This document shows, piece after piece, positions 1-7,799 of a DNA stretch of 47,877 nucleotides. The DNA is taken from the NCBI RefSeq assembly GCF_000317225.1, contig NZ_AJLL01000014.1, forward strand, positions 1-47,877. The letters run 5' to 3'. This DNA comes from Fischerella thermalis PCC 7521. Its GTDB lineage: Bacteria; Cyanobacteriota; Cyanobacteriia; Cyanobacteriales; Nostocaceae. Position numbers and translations under genes: made by a program. The notes below the pieces were generated by a model that had not been told where the DNA came from, ran no database searches, and was given only the letters and a program-made list of their open reading frames with translations. How positions within the stretch are numbered: the first letter of the stretch is position 1; each line of letters starts with the position of its first letter.

Positions 1-96
1 GCCGGGGTGAGGTATAGATGCAGTAATTGATTAATCAGATTTGATATTGGATCAATATTGACCTTGGGTTTTAGCCTGGGGCGAAGGAGAGAAAAT

Positions 97-459
97 TTGC
101 ACGAAACTGATATGACAAAAGCGCTCATTTTAACTGTAAAAGATTGGTGGGAATCCCAGCCTGAGCGCCCTCAGATTTCTCAAATTCACCTAATTGTTGG
201 TAGGTTTACTTGTGTTGAACCAGCAAGCTTACAATTTGCTTTTGAGGTGCAAACGCACAATACCTTTTTAGAAGGGGTAAAACTGGTGATTCAAGAAACA
301 CCATTAATTGCTTTTTGTCACCGTTGCCAACAAGAATATTCACCGCAAATTGGCTGGCAATACGCTTGTCCTGAATGTAATTCTCCTATGGAGGATATTC
401 GCTCAGGTAGAGAATTAAAAATTGACAAAATTGAGTACGCTTATGCATCAAACATTTGA
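97..459 (+). CDS. hypA: Hydrogenase nickel incorporation protein HypA
   Basis: Nickel metallochaperone that works with HypB to deliver Ni to the large subunit of [NiFe] hydrogenase in the cytoplasm. The protein is 120 aa, normal for the family. A zinc site is visible as two CxxC pairs, C74/C77 (CHRC) and C91/C94 (CPEC). I chose the TTG at 97 over the upstream TTG at 58 because it gives the N-terminus [10 protein letters not shown]. In this family the Met1-His2-Glu3 start is functional, since His2 and the amino terminus bind nickel. A purine-rich ribosome binding site (gaaggagag) lies just upstream of it. The end overlaps the hypB start by 17 nt, so the two are translationally coupled. The rest of the hyp operon would lie left of the window edge. 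Confidence 0.93.
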   Translation: MHETDMTKALILTVKDWWESQPERPQISQIHLIVGRFTCVEPASLQFAFEVQTHNTFLEGVKLVIQETPLIAFCHRCQQEYSPQIGWQYACPECNSPMEDIRSGRELKIDKIEYAYASNI

Positions 460-1135
460 CGCAGCCTTAGGAATTAACTTGCTTCATGCTAATCAGCAAG
501 GGGCTGATCACAACCGATCGCATTTTGATAAATGGGGAATTATTTGTTTCAACATTATGAGTAGTCCGGGTGCTGGTAAAACAGCACTACTAGAGCGTAC
601 CCTTGCTACTTTGAGCAATGAGTTAAAAATTGCTGTAATCGAAGGGGATATGACCACCGATTTAGATGCAGAACGTCTGCGAAAATACGGTGTACCAGTA
701 ATTGCAATTAATACAGGTCGTTCCTGTCATTTGGATGCCAAAATGGTAGCAGGTGGAATTCATCGACTAGAACATGAATACAATCCCAATGATTTTGATT
801 TAGTGCTGGTAGAAAATGTTGGTAATTTAGTTTGTCCTGCTGAATTTGAAGTTGGAGAACACGCCAAAGTTGCTTTATTGAGCGTGACTGAAGGTGAAGA
901 TAAGCCTCTGAAATATCCGATTATGTTTCAACAAGCAGATTGTCTGCTGATTACCAAAATAGATTTGGCTCCTTATTTGGATATTGATATTAGTTGTATT
1001 GCAGCTCATGTTCGTCAGATGAATCCCAATGTCACAATTATTCCTGTTTCTGCAAAAACAGGTGAAGGCTTGGAAGTTTGGTTTGATTGGGTGCGTCAGT
1101 TCAAATCCTTAAACTACCCTTTAAGCTCACAGTGA
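443..1135 (+). CDS. hypB: Hydrogenase nickel incorporation GTPase HypB
   Basis: SIMIBI-class GTPase that drives nickel transfer during [NiFe] hydrogenase maturation. The P-loop is SSPGAGKT (residues 40-47). The [13 protein letters not shown] stretch and the metal-binding GRSCHLDA motif follow, and TKIDLAP gives the guanine-specificity motif. The start is ATG 443, which lies inside the end of hypA; a TTG at 422 in the same frame is less likely. The N-terminal part carries only a few scattered histidines, not the long His-rich nickel-storage tail of some homologues. No other hyp or hydrogenase structural gene follows within the window. Confidence 0.93.
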   Translation: MHQTFDAALGINLLHANQQGADHNRSHFDKWGIICFNIMSSPGAGKTALLERTLATLSNELKIAVIEGDMTTDLDAERLRKYGVPVIAINTGRSCHLDAKMVAGGIHRLEHEYNPNDFDLVLVENVGNLVCPAEFEVGEHAKVALLSVTEGEDKPLKYPIMFQQADCLLITKIDLAPYLDIDISCIAAHVRQMNPNVTIIPVSAKTGEGLEVWFDWVRQFKSLNYPLSSQ

Positions 1136-1401
1136 AACTTAGGTATAAGAGCCACTACTTTGGTATGATACGGATATTTACGCAAAGTCACCGTCAAAAG
1201 ACCTAACAGGAATTTTACTATGTCTTGAAGGTCATTAATTGACTAACCCTGACATTGGCAGATTGTAGAAATGTGCAATTTGATGCATCTACGGTACAAA
1301 TTGTAAGGTTTGTACTTAAAAAATTGACGAAGTAATGACTAACACCATTTCTCTGTGAAGATGCACTTAGATATTTATAAACGAACCACCAAGAGCGCAT
1401 C

Positions 1402-1430
1402 AGACGCGCTCATAGGCTTCCCGCAGGCTA
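1402..1430 (+). repeat. Dispersed repeat, gacgcg..ggcttcccgcagg family
   Basis: This is one of three copies in the window; the others are at 19606-19630 (minus) and 45949-45980 (plus). All share agacgcg followed by ggcttcc and cgcagg/cgtaagg. They lie in non-coding DNA. This copy is the most diverged. Confidence 0.6.
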
Positions 1431-1601
1431 GAACGCCAAGGACTACAGAGTTATTAATTAAGTACAAGTTTATAGAGAATTGGTATAAGGACAAAGAAAT
1501 AATTTGTCGCAAAAATTCAAGCCTTACTTTAAGTTAAACTCAGGGATTAATTGCACGCGTAAATCTACTGCAAAGACCAAATAAATTGTCTAATTCGATA
1601 C

Positions 1602-1607
1602 TATAAT
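1602..1607 (+). promoter_or_regulatory. Candidate -10 box (TATAAT), near-leaderless start
   Basis: A perfect TATAAT ends 11 nt before the ATG at 1619, so transcription starting about 7 nt downstream of it would give an almost leaderless mRNA. No well-spaced -35 box is seen and no ribosome binding site precedes the ATG. This is an inference from sequence only. Confidence 0.35.
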
Positions 1608-1618
1608 CGACGGGTCTT

Positions 1619-3181
1619 ATGAGTAAGCGTAACGTTCCCATTTTTCTTTTTTTGGCTCTTGGGCTAGGAGTTTCTTGTTTGACTTTTGGTACGATTTGGT
1701 TAATCGACCAATTATCATCTCCTACCTTTTCAAGTGTAAAAAATACATCCGCAGCTGAATTGATGGATGAAAAATTAACACTTCTGGGAGATACTTTTAG
1801 TGGTTACAGCACTTTTCGCAATCAGACTTTTTTGGAAGCGCTAAAAAAAGCTGGTTTAAACCTGCGTTATGAAGATGAATTTGACCAAGCTAAACGCACT
1901 GAACGTTTTAATCAGGGACAATCTGACTTGTTGGTAACGACACTGGATCAGTTTCTCAAACAACAGCCTCAAGGAAAAATTGTGGGGCTAATTGATTATA
2001 CGGTAGGAGCAGACGCGGTTGTCCTCAATACTAAGAAGTATCCCAATCTCAAATCAATGCTGGCTCTGAGGCAATTAGTAGAGGAAGCACGCAACAAGGG
2101 AGAACAGTTCACAATTGTCTTTGCCGGGGATACTCCTAGCGAGTATTTGGCACAGGTGTTGACTACAAAATTTGAGGAGTTTAAGCTGTCAGATTTCCAA
2201 ATCAAAAAAGTGGCAGATGCTTCCGAAGCCTGGAAGGTATTGCAAGACTCCAATCAAAATGTGGCAGTTGCTGTGCTTTGGGAACCTTATGTCAGCCAAG
2301 CCAGACAGAGGGGTTACACGGTGGTGCTATCAAGTAAGGATTTACCGGGGACAATTGTGGATGTGATTGTTGCTTCTAACCGCCTGATGGAGTCGCAACC
2401 AGAGAGCATATCACAATTACTCACTTTTTATTATCGGTTTATTGATACTAATGTCCGCAATGCTGAACAGTTGCAAGCACAAATTGCTGTTGATGGCAAG
2501 TTATCTAGCGCTGATGCTAACGCAGTTTTGCAAGGTATTGACTTTTTTACCTCCGTGGAAGCTGATAACTGGATGAAAGATGGCACCTTAGAGAAACGCA
2601 TCAACTCTACTGCTGCGGTGCTGGCGCTAGTAGGCAAAATGAATCAAGTTCCCCAGAATCCCAAAGAACTGTTTACCTCCGAGTTCATAGCGGAGGCGGC
2701 GAAAAACACCCACAATTTAATTCAACAGGTACGTATTGATAACCCGGAACTAGCAGACAGATTTGCTGGTAAAGGAAAAGTGATCGCTCCCATTGCGAAT
2801 TTCAATAGTAACCAGATAGCCACCGCCCCTAATATTGGCAATTTACAACTGCAAGGAGAGGTGAAATTTACAACTGACTCTGCTTTGCTTACTAATCAAG
2901 GTAAGGAAACGCTAGATAAGCTGAGTCGGGATATTGCAGAATTCAACGAACAAACAATAGCTATACGAGTGATTGGTCATACTTCTAAGTTTGGCGAAGC
3001 CGATTTTAACCAAACTCTGAGTCAAAAACGGGCGCAGACAGTGGCGAATTATCTGCGCGATCGCGGTCTCAAGCACAAGATTGTAGCTGTGGGTAAAGGT
3101 TCTAGCCAGCCACTAGCTGGAGTTCATCCCGAGGATAAACGTAATCAACGGACGGAAATTCGTCTAGTTCGTGTTAACTAG
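1619..3181 (+). CDS. Membrane-anchored ABC substrate-binding/OmpA-like fusion protein
   Basis: A 520-aa protein that begins with a hydrophobic anchor (about residues 5-30, no lipobox). It continues with a periplasmic-binding-protein fold of the NitT/TauT/NMT1 type (about 50-345) and ends with an OmpA-like C-terminal domain (about 400-515). The OmpA signature reads GHTSKFGEADFNQTLSQKRA, with the conserved Arg at 471. Ser456 stands where peptidoglycan-binding homologues have Asp. The gene is 22 nt upstream of a lipoprotein solute-binding gene, then a permease and an ATPase, so it is probably the first gene of the importer operon. The fusion could tether a solute-binding domain between inner membrane and cell wall, but the substrate is unknown. 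The ATG at 1619 has no clear ribosome binding site. Confidence 0.8.
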   Translation: MSKRNVPIFLFLALGLGVSCLTFGTIWLIDQLSSPTFSSVKNTSAAELMDEKLTLLGDTFSGYSTFRNQTFLEALKKAGLNLRYEDEFDQAKRTERFNQGQSDLLVTTLDQFLKQQPQGKIVGLIDYTVGADAVVLNTKKYPNLKSMLALRQLVEEARNKGEQFTIVFAGDTPSEYLAQVLTTKFEEFKLSDFQIKKVADASEAWKVLQDSNQNVAVAVLWEPYVSQARQRGYTVVLSSKDLPGTIVDVIVASNRLMESQPESISQLLTFYYRFIDTNVRNAEQLQAQIAVDGKLSSADANAVLQGIDFFTSVEADNWMKDGTLEKRINSTAAVLALVGKMNQVPQNPKELFTSEFIAEAAKNTHNLIQQVRIDNPELADRFAGKGKVIAPIANFNSNQIATAPNIGNLQLQGEVKFTTDSALLTNQGKETLDKLSRDIAEFNEQTIAIRVIGHTSKFGEADFNQTLSQKRAQTVANYLRDRGLKHKIVAVGKGSSQPLAGVHPEDKRNQRTEIRLVRVN

Positions 3182-3203
3182 TATTAGTTGTGAGAGGAGT
3201 TTC

Positions 3204-4244
3204 ATGAAGTTACGCATTTTGCCATCTTTATTAGCTTTATTTTTCATCAGTTTACTTGTTGCTGTCAGTTGTACTCCTTCTCCACAAACTTCTACATCAG
3301 GAAATTCGGCTGCAACTCCTACAAATACCAAACCAATTCAATTCGGTTTTAGTGCTTGGCCTGGTTGGTTTCCTTGGCAAATTGCTCAAGAACAAAAGTT
3401 ATTTGAAGCAAATCAAGTTAATGTCGACTTGAAGTGGTTTGATGGCTATTTAGATTCCATTAATGCTTTGAGAGCAGGTCAATTAGATGCCAATACTCAA
3501 ACTTTAAATGACACGATTAGTTCAGTAGCCGCCGGTTCAGATCAAGTGATTGTTTTGGTCAATGACAATTCAACCGGCAACGATAAAATTATCGTCAGAG
3601 AAGGAATTAATACTATTGCTGACCTCAAAGGCAAAAAAGTTGCAGCAGAAGAAGGAACTGTTGACCATTTTTTATTATTACTAGGTCTAAAAAAAGCAGG
3701 TTTAACGCAAGCTGATATTCAGTTTCAACCACTAGAAACAGGCGCAGCCGCCGCTGCTTTTGTTGCTGGTCAAGTTGATGCAGTGGGAGTTTTTGCACCC
3801 TTCACCACAAAGGCTTTATCACGTCCTGGTAGTAAAGAATTATTTAGTTCTAAAGACTTTCCGGGGGCAATTCCTGACCATTTAGTTGTCAGTCGCCAAC
3901 TCATTAATCAGAGACCACAAGATGTCCAAGCATTAGTAAATACTTGGTTTGCAACCTTAGATTTTATGAGAGCAAATCAAGCAAAAGCTTACGAAATTAT
4001 GGCAAAACGTGCAGGGGTGTCTGTTGCCGAATATCAAGCATACAATGCAGGGACTAAAATCTTTACTCTAGAAGAAAATGTCCAAGCATTTAATCCCGGT
4101 AACAACATGACATCTCTGAGATATGCTGCTGAGGAAATTAGTAAATTTCTGGTTGAGAGCGGTTTGATTAAACAAGCACCTAATCTTAACCAAATCTTTG
4201 ATGATCGTTTTATCAAAGCCTACGCCGCCAAGCAAAAATCATGA
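3204..4244 (+). CDS. NitT/TauT family ABC transporter substrate-binding lipoprotein
   Basis: Periplasmic solute-binding lipoprotein of 346 aa. The N-terminus is a lipoprotein signal peptide ending at AVSC, a slightly degenerate lipobox, followed by a Ser/Thr/Pro-rich linker. The mature part begins IQFGFSAWPGWFPW and contains GKKVAAEEGTVDHFLL, typical of the NMT1/SsuA/TauA fold. ATG 3204 is chosen because gagaggag lies just upstream and the signal peptide begins right after it. The 4-nt ATGA overlap with the permease gene shows co-translation. The family takes up nitrate, taurine, alkanesulfonates, thiamine precursors and other solutes, and the sequence does not decide which one this carries. 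Confidence 0.88.
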   Translation: MKLRILPSLLALFFISLLVAVSCTPSPQTSTSGNSAATPTNTKPIQFGFSAWPGWFPWQIAQEQKLFEANQVNVDLKWFDGYLDSINALRAGQLDANTQTLNDTISSVAAGSDQVIVLVNDNSTGNDKIIVREGINTIADLKGKKVAAEEGTVDHFLLLLGLKKAGLTQADIQFQPLETGAAAAAFVAGQVDAVGVFAPFTTKALSRPGSKELFSSKDFPGAIPDHLVVSRQLINQRPQDVQALVNTWFATLDFMRANQAKAYEIMAKRAGVSVAEYQAYNAGTKIFTLEENVQAFNPGNNMTSLRYAAEEISKFLVESGLIKQAPNLNQIFDDRFIKAYAAKQKS

Positions 4245-5098
4245 ACCAACACGCTGAAGATTTGCCAGAAATAAATTGCGGACGTCCTCAGAAAATGTTA
4301 CCAAAATCATACTTTTGGCGCATTGCTGAGGATATTCCTCATAACTTGGCTTGGACTTTAATGTTCTTGTCAATTTCCGTACCTATACTTCTGTGGTGGA
4401 TTATTTCTAATACAGGTTTAATTCCACCTTTATTTCTTCCTTCTCCCGGTCAAGTTTGGGAGGCATTTCAAAGGCTTTTGGCAAGTGGAGATTTACAAAA
4501 AGATATTGCCTTTAGTTTATTTCGAGTCCTGGGTGGATTTTCCCTAGCAGCAATTGTTTCCATTCCTTTAGGCACATTAATGGGTACTTTTGCCAGCATT
4601 CGGGCGTTGCTAGAACCAGTGATTGGTATCGTGCGCTATATGCCAGCTCCGGCATTTATTCCCTTACTAATTTTATATTTTGGCTTGGGAGAAACGCCGA
4701 AAATCATGCTGATTTTTATCGGCACACTGTTTTTTAATACCTTAATGGTGATGGATGCAGTCAAGTTTGTTCCCAAGGAATTATTAGAAACCACTTATAC
4801 TTTAGGTGGTCAAAGAAAACAAGTTTTACTACAAGTTATTTTTCCATTTATTCTACCTAATATTATCGATGCTTGTCGTGTCAACATGGCTGCATCTTGG
4901 AATTTAGTGATTGTCTCGGAATTGGTAGCAGCAACAGAAGGTTTAGGACGCCGAATTAGTGTTGCCCAAAGGTATTTGAAAACAGATGAAATTTTTGCTG
5001 GATTAATTGTAATTGGTTTAATTGGTTTAGGAATTGACCTTTTGTTTCGATTGTTATTGCGTGCTTCTTGCAAGTGGGCAATGACAAATGACAAATGA
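4241..5098 (+). CDS. ABC transporter permease, SsuC/TauC type
   Basis: Inner-membrane permease of 285 aa with about six membrane segments. The first is around residues 36-58. The cytoplasmic EAA-like loop is TLGGQRKQVLLQVIFPFILP (about 188-207), which docks with the ATPase. It starts inside the stop of the binding-protein gene (ATGA overlap). The last codons and the stop lie within an array of six 7-bp repeats, so the C-terminal MTNDK is repeat-derived. It belongs to the BPD_transp_1 (NitT/TauT) family; the substrate is not determined. Confidence 0.9.
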   Translation: MNQHAEDLPEINCGRPQKMLPKSYFWRIAEDIPHNLAWTLMFLSISVPILLWWIISNTGLIPPLFLPSPGQVWEAFQRLLASGDLQKDIAFSLFRVLGGFSLAAIVSIPLGTLMGTFASIRALLEPVIGIVRYMPAPAFIPLLILYFGLGETPKIMLIFIGTLFFNTLMVMDAVKFVPKELLETTYTLGGQRKQVLLQVIFPFILPNIIDACRVNMAASWNLVIVSELVAATEGLGRRISVAQRYLKTDEIFAGLIVIGLIGLGIDLLFRLLLRASCKWAMTNDK

Positions 5099-5122
5099 CA
5101 AATAACAAATAACAAATAACAA
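5081..5122 (+). repeat. Heptamer tandem repeat array over the permease stop codon
   Basis: Six consecutive heptamers, three atgacaa and then three ataacaa, cover the permease stop codon and run to 3 nt before the ATG of the ATPase gene. This is the short tandemly repeated (STRR) class known in heterocyst-forming cyanobacteria. Confidence 0.9.
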
Positions 5123-5125
5123 ATT

Positions 5126-5932
5126 ATGCATTTAGAAATTAATCAACTCCAAAAACAATTCAAAACGAAGCGCGGTTTGCTCACTGCACTTCAAGATATT
5201 AGTTTGCATATTGAAGAGGGAGAATTTGTCTGTGCAGTAGGTGCAAGTGGTTCTGGTAAATCAACCCTGCTACGCCTAATTGCGGGGTTGGATACTCCAA
5301 CCGCAGGGGAGATACTGGTTGATGGGGTGCGGGTTACAGGGCCAGGATCTGATCGTGGTATGGTTTTTCAAAGCTATACTCTTTATCCGTGGATGAGTGT
5401 TGCCGAAAATGTAGAATTTGGTTTGAAACTACAAGGTGTACCCAAAGCCCAGAGAAAACAACAGGCGGCTTATTATCTAGAAGTAGTAGGTTTATCTACC
5501 TTTACTAAGGCGCTACCTAAAGAACTTTCTGGTGGGATGAAACAACGGGTTGCGATCGCTCGTGCTTTAGCATCGAAACCAAAAATTTTACTTATGGATG
5601 AACCCTTTGGCGCTTTGGATGTACAGACAAAAGAAGCAATGCAGCAATTTTTACTAGAAATTTGGCGTAGTACCAGCACGACAATTTTTATGATCACTCA
5701 TGATGTAGAAGAAGCTATTTTCTTATCACAGCGTATCTACGTACTAAGTGCGCGACCAGGTACAATTAGGCGCGAATTGCAAATCCAACTACCTAGCAAA
5801 TCGAACCCTCAAATCAAGCGCCATAGCACATTTCAGAAATACAAAGATGATGTGATGAAACTTCTGTATGAGGATGGGATGCAAACAAATCGTATTTGTG
5901 AAGTTCAGTCATCGGTAATGGGTAATAGGTAA
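5126..5932 (+). CDS. ABC transporter ATP-binding protein, SsuB/TauB type
   Basis: ATPase of 268 aa that energises the importer. Visible motifs are Walker A GASGSGKST (39-47), Q-loop in MVFQSYTLYPW, signature LSGGMKQR, Walker B ILLMDEPF and H-loop ITHD. YTLYPWMSVAENVEFGL is typical of the NitT/TauT ATPase group. It follows the permease after a 27-nt spacer filled with heptamer repeats, so it may lack a normal ribosome binding site. Another heptamer array covers its stop codon. It is the last gene of the four-gene operon. Confidence 0.93.
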   Translation: MHLEINQLQKQFKTKRGLLTALQDISLHIEEGEFVCAVGASGSGKSTLLRLIAGLDTPTAGEILVDGVRVTGPGSDRGMVFQSYTLYPWMSVAENVEFGLKLQGVPKAQRKQQAAYYLEVVGLSTFTKALPKELSGGMKQRVAIARALASKPKILLMDEPFGALDVQTKEAMQQFLLEIWRSTSTTIFMITHDVEEAIFLSQRIYVLSARPGTIRRELQIQLPSKSNPQIKRHSTFQKYKDDVMKLLYEDGMQTNRICEVQSSVMGNR

Positions 5933-5934
5933 TG
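5914..5934 (+). repeat. Heptamer repeat over the ATPase stop codon
   Basis: Three heptamers, ggtaatg, ggtaata and ggtaatg, span the TAA stop (5930-5932) of the ABC ATPase gene. It is the same STRR class as the array at 5081. Confidence 0.8.
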
Positions 5935-6045
5935 GGAAAAACCAATCACCAATTGCTGATACAGCACCGCAAACATGCTTTACAATCATTCCAACCCTGA
6001 GGAACTACTATTAAAATCAAACAATAAAAAACTGGTGCGTATCAC

Positions 6046-6363
6046 ATGGCTACAAAAAAGCAATTCAATAGCTTTGAAGAAATGCTATCTGGCTCTGATG
6101 TACCCGTATTGGTAGATTTTTATGCTGACTGGTGCGGGCCTTGTCAGATGATGACTCCGATTTTAGAGCAGGTTAACGCCCAACTCCAAGGTCAAATCAG
6201 AATCGTCAAAATAGACACCGAAAAATACCAACAATTGGCTACTCAGTACAGGATAGAGGCTCTACCAACTTTATTACTATTTAAGCAAGGTCAGCCAGTA
6301 GATCGAATTGAGGGTGTGTTGCAAGCACCACAATTAGTACAGCGTCTGAGAAGTTTGATTTAA
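6046..6363 (+). CDS. Thioredoxin
   Basis: Small redox protein of 105 aa that reduces disulfides on target enzymes. The active site is W29-C-G-P-C33, and a cis-proline loop EALPTLL follows, as in all thioredoxins. WCGPCQMM together with a short N-terminus suggests the y-type/photosynthetic group, but that is only a guess from motif resemblance. It is a stand-alone gene with its own upstream region. The ATG at 6046 gives a standard-length protein. Confidence 0.93.
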   Translation: MATKKQFNSFEEMLSGSDVPVLVDFYADWCGPCQMMTPILEQVNAQLQGQIRIVKIDTEKYQQLATQYRIEALPTLLLFKQGQPVDRIEGVLQAPQLVQRLRSLI

Positions 6364-6437
6364 TAGAACTTCATCGGGGAGTGGTTGAGCAAATTGGGAT
6401 TCCACTTCCCACCTTAAATTATGCACAGTCTATGAAC

Positions 6438-6466
6438 CCTTGGCGTCTTAGTGTCTTGGTGGTTCA
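6438..6466 (-). repeat. Dispersed accaccaagacac-type repeat, inverted copy
   Basis: Reads cttggcgtcttagtgtcttgg on plus, the inverse of the accacaaagacacaaag copy at 6550-6575. Further relatives lie at 14050-14077 and 16486-16552. These simple repeats are frequent between genes in this group of cyanobacteria. Confidence 0.6.
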
Positions 6467-6549
6467 AGCCTTGATTACATACTTTTGTGTTAAGCTCCCT
6501 GGATTTAGGATCTGTTTCATTGTTTGCGTCCCGGGAAAGGGGAATATTT

Positions 6550-6575
6550 AACCACAAAGACACAAAGACACAAAG
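6550..6575 (+). repeat. Dispersed accaccaagacac-type repeat
   Basis: Consists of aaccac followed by three aaagacac-like units. It is the inverted partner of the copy at 6438-6466, about 85 bp away. Confidence 0.6.
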
Positions 6576-6632
6576 TAGAATCAAGAAAAACCAGGCAATG
6601 AAAGTAGATTTTTACCCGCCTTCAAAAAATTT

Positions 6633-6659
6633 GTAGTAAGCACAAAGCGTGCTTACTAC
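6633..6659. terminator. Perfect 11-bp stem between convergent trx and murB
   Basis: gtagtaagcac pairs perfectly with gtgcttactac around a 5-nt loop. It lies 20 bp beyond the murB stop and downstream of trx. There is no long T-run, so it may act as a two-way transcription end or as an mRNA 3' protecting structure. Confidence 0.6.
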
Positions 6660-6678
6660 CTGATTTAAATTGCAACTA

Positions 6679-7674
6679 TCAACAAGCTGCTGGGAATTCT
6701 CCCAACATCTTGACTTCTGGTTCTAGTAAAATTGACCATCGATCCTGTACTTGATATTGCACATGACGGATGAGATTGAAAATATCCCACGCACTAGCAC
6801 CACCGCAATTAACGATAAAGTTAGCATGGCGTTGTGCTACTTGTGCGTTACCAATCTGAAAGCCTTTTAAACCAGTTTGTTCAATTAACCAACCTGCGGC
6901 GTAGGGTTTAGGGTTACGGAAGACGCTACCGCAACTGGGTTTGTCGTAAGGTTGCGTTGTCAGTCGGTGCTGTTTGTGTTGCTTGGTAGTTGCAATCACA
7001 AGGGCGGGGTCCGCGCCTGGTTGCATTCGGAAGGTGGCTTGGGTAACAATGCGATCGCTTCCTTGTAAGATAGAAGTACGATAGCTATAACCCAATTGTT
7101 CGCTAGTCAGGGTTTCGATAGTACCGTCAGGTGAAAGTACTTGAGCGCTGACTAGGATATCTGCAATACAGCTATTATGCGCTCCTGCATTCATCACCAC
7201 AGCCCCACCAACGGTTCCAGGGATACCTACAGCCCATTCTAAGCCCTGCCATCCCCGCTCTGCCGCAGCCATTGCCAAACCGGGTATTGGTTCCCCAGCT
7301 GCTACTGTTAATAGACCAGTTTCTGGGTCAAAATGAGTTTGGCGCAGATGGCGGGTAGCGATAACTAAGCCTGGAATACCGCGATCGCTTACTAGCAAGT
7401 TAGAACCTGCTCCCAGTACTGTTACTGGTAAACCTTCCTCTTTGGCATATATTAAACTAGCGTGCATTGCTTCGATGTTGCGAGGCGCAACATACCATTC
7501 TGCTGGTCCTCCAACTCTGTAGGAAGTATATGCTGACAGAGGAACTTGTGATTTAATTGCGCAGTCTGTACCAAGTAAGGGAATTTCCTTAATTTCGGAA
7601 TTAGTTGTTTGTCGTTTATTTACATTCACACCAGAATTTGTGCAGACATCTACCGCTGCCTGGGAAATTGCCAT
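6679..7674 (-). CDS. murB: UDP-N-acetylmuramate dehydrogenase MurB
   Basis: FAD enzyme that reduces UDP-GlcNAc-enolpyruvate to UDP-MurNAc in the cytoplasmic steps of peptidoglycan synthesis. Visible motifs are YRVGGPAEW, the FAD-binding [14 protein letters not shown], the mid-domain [14 protein letters not shown], the active-site CGSVFRNP (catalytic Ser) and the terminal [12 protein letters not shown] 7674 (331 aa) is chosen. The open frame runs to a TTG at 7740 but those 22 residues are not family-like. Even from 7674 there is a non-conserved leader of about 30 residues before the domain. It lies 125 bp downstream of murC on the same strand and is probably co-transcribed with it. Confidence 0.94.
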   Translation of the reverse strand: MAISQAAVDVCTNSGVNVNKRQTTNSEIKEIPLLGTDCAIKSQVPLSAYTSYRVGGPAEWYVAPRNIEAMHASLIYAKEEGLPVTVLGAGSNLLVSDRGIPGLVIATRHLRQTHFDPETGLLTVAAGEPIPGLAMAAAERGWQGLEWAVGIPGTVGGAVVMNAGAHNSCIADILVSAQVLSPDGTIETLTSEQLGYSYRTSILQGSDRIVTQATFRMQPGADPALVIATTKQHKQHRLTTQPYDKPSCGSVFRNPKPYAAGWLIEQTGLKGFQIGNAQVAQRHANFIVNCGGASAWDIFNLIRHVQYQVQDRWSILLEPEVKMLGEFPAAC

Positions 7675-7799
7675 ATTTACCAGAATCTGTTTTAATTTGA
7701 TGTTTATCCACCGTACAAATACGGTAATTATTTGATGCAATAAATTAAGGTTGCAAGACTGAACATTAAGCTAGAGCAAGAAACTAGCCCTTGAGACTT

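Larger units (their letters stand above)
1136..1618. other. Intergenic region hypB to SBP-OmpA gene
   Basis: This 483-bp stretch has no convincing gene. Short open frames on both strands lack homology-like features. It holds an inverted repeat caatttg/caaattg (about 1276-1303), a copy of the dispersed gacgcg..ggcttcccgcagg repeat (1402-1430), and a consensus-like TATAAT just upstream of the next gene. Confidence 0.6.
6364..6678. other. Intergenic region, trx to murB, repeat-rich
   Basis: This 315-bp gap between convergent genes has no ORF of note. It holds two oppositely oriented copies of a dispersed repeat (cttggtgtcttggtggtt type at 6438-6466 and accacaaagacacaaag at 6550-6575) and a perfect hairpin at 6633-6659. 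Confidence 0.65.

Noticed and set aside
1355-1537. 60-codon frame between hypB and the ABC operon
   Set aside because: It runs through the dispersed gacgcg repeat and has no family resemblance or ribosome binding site.
5126-5932. Assignment of the ABC operon to nitrate or cyanate uptake (nrt/cyn genes)
   Set aside because: There is no NrtC-type fused ATPase and no nitrate reductase, nirA or cyanase gene nearby; the motifs fix only the NitT/TauT family.
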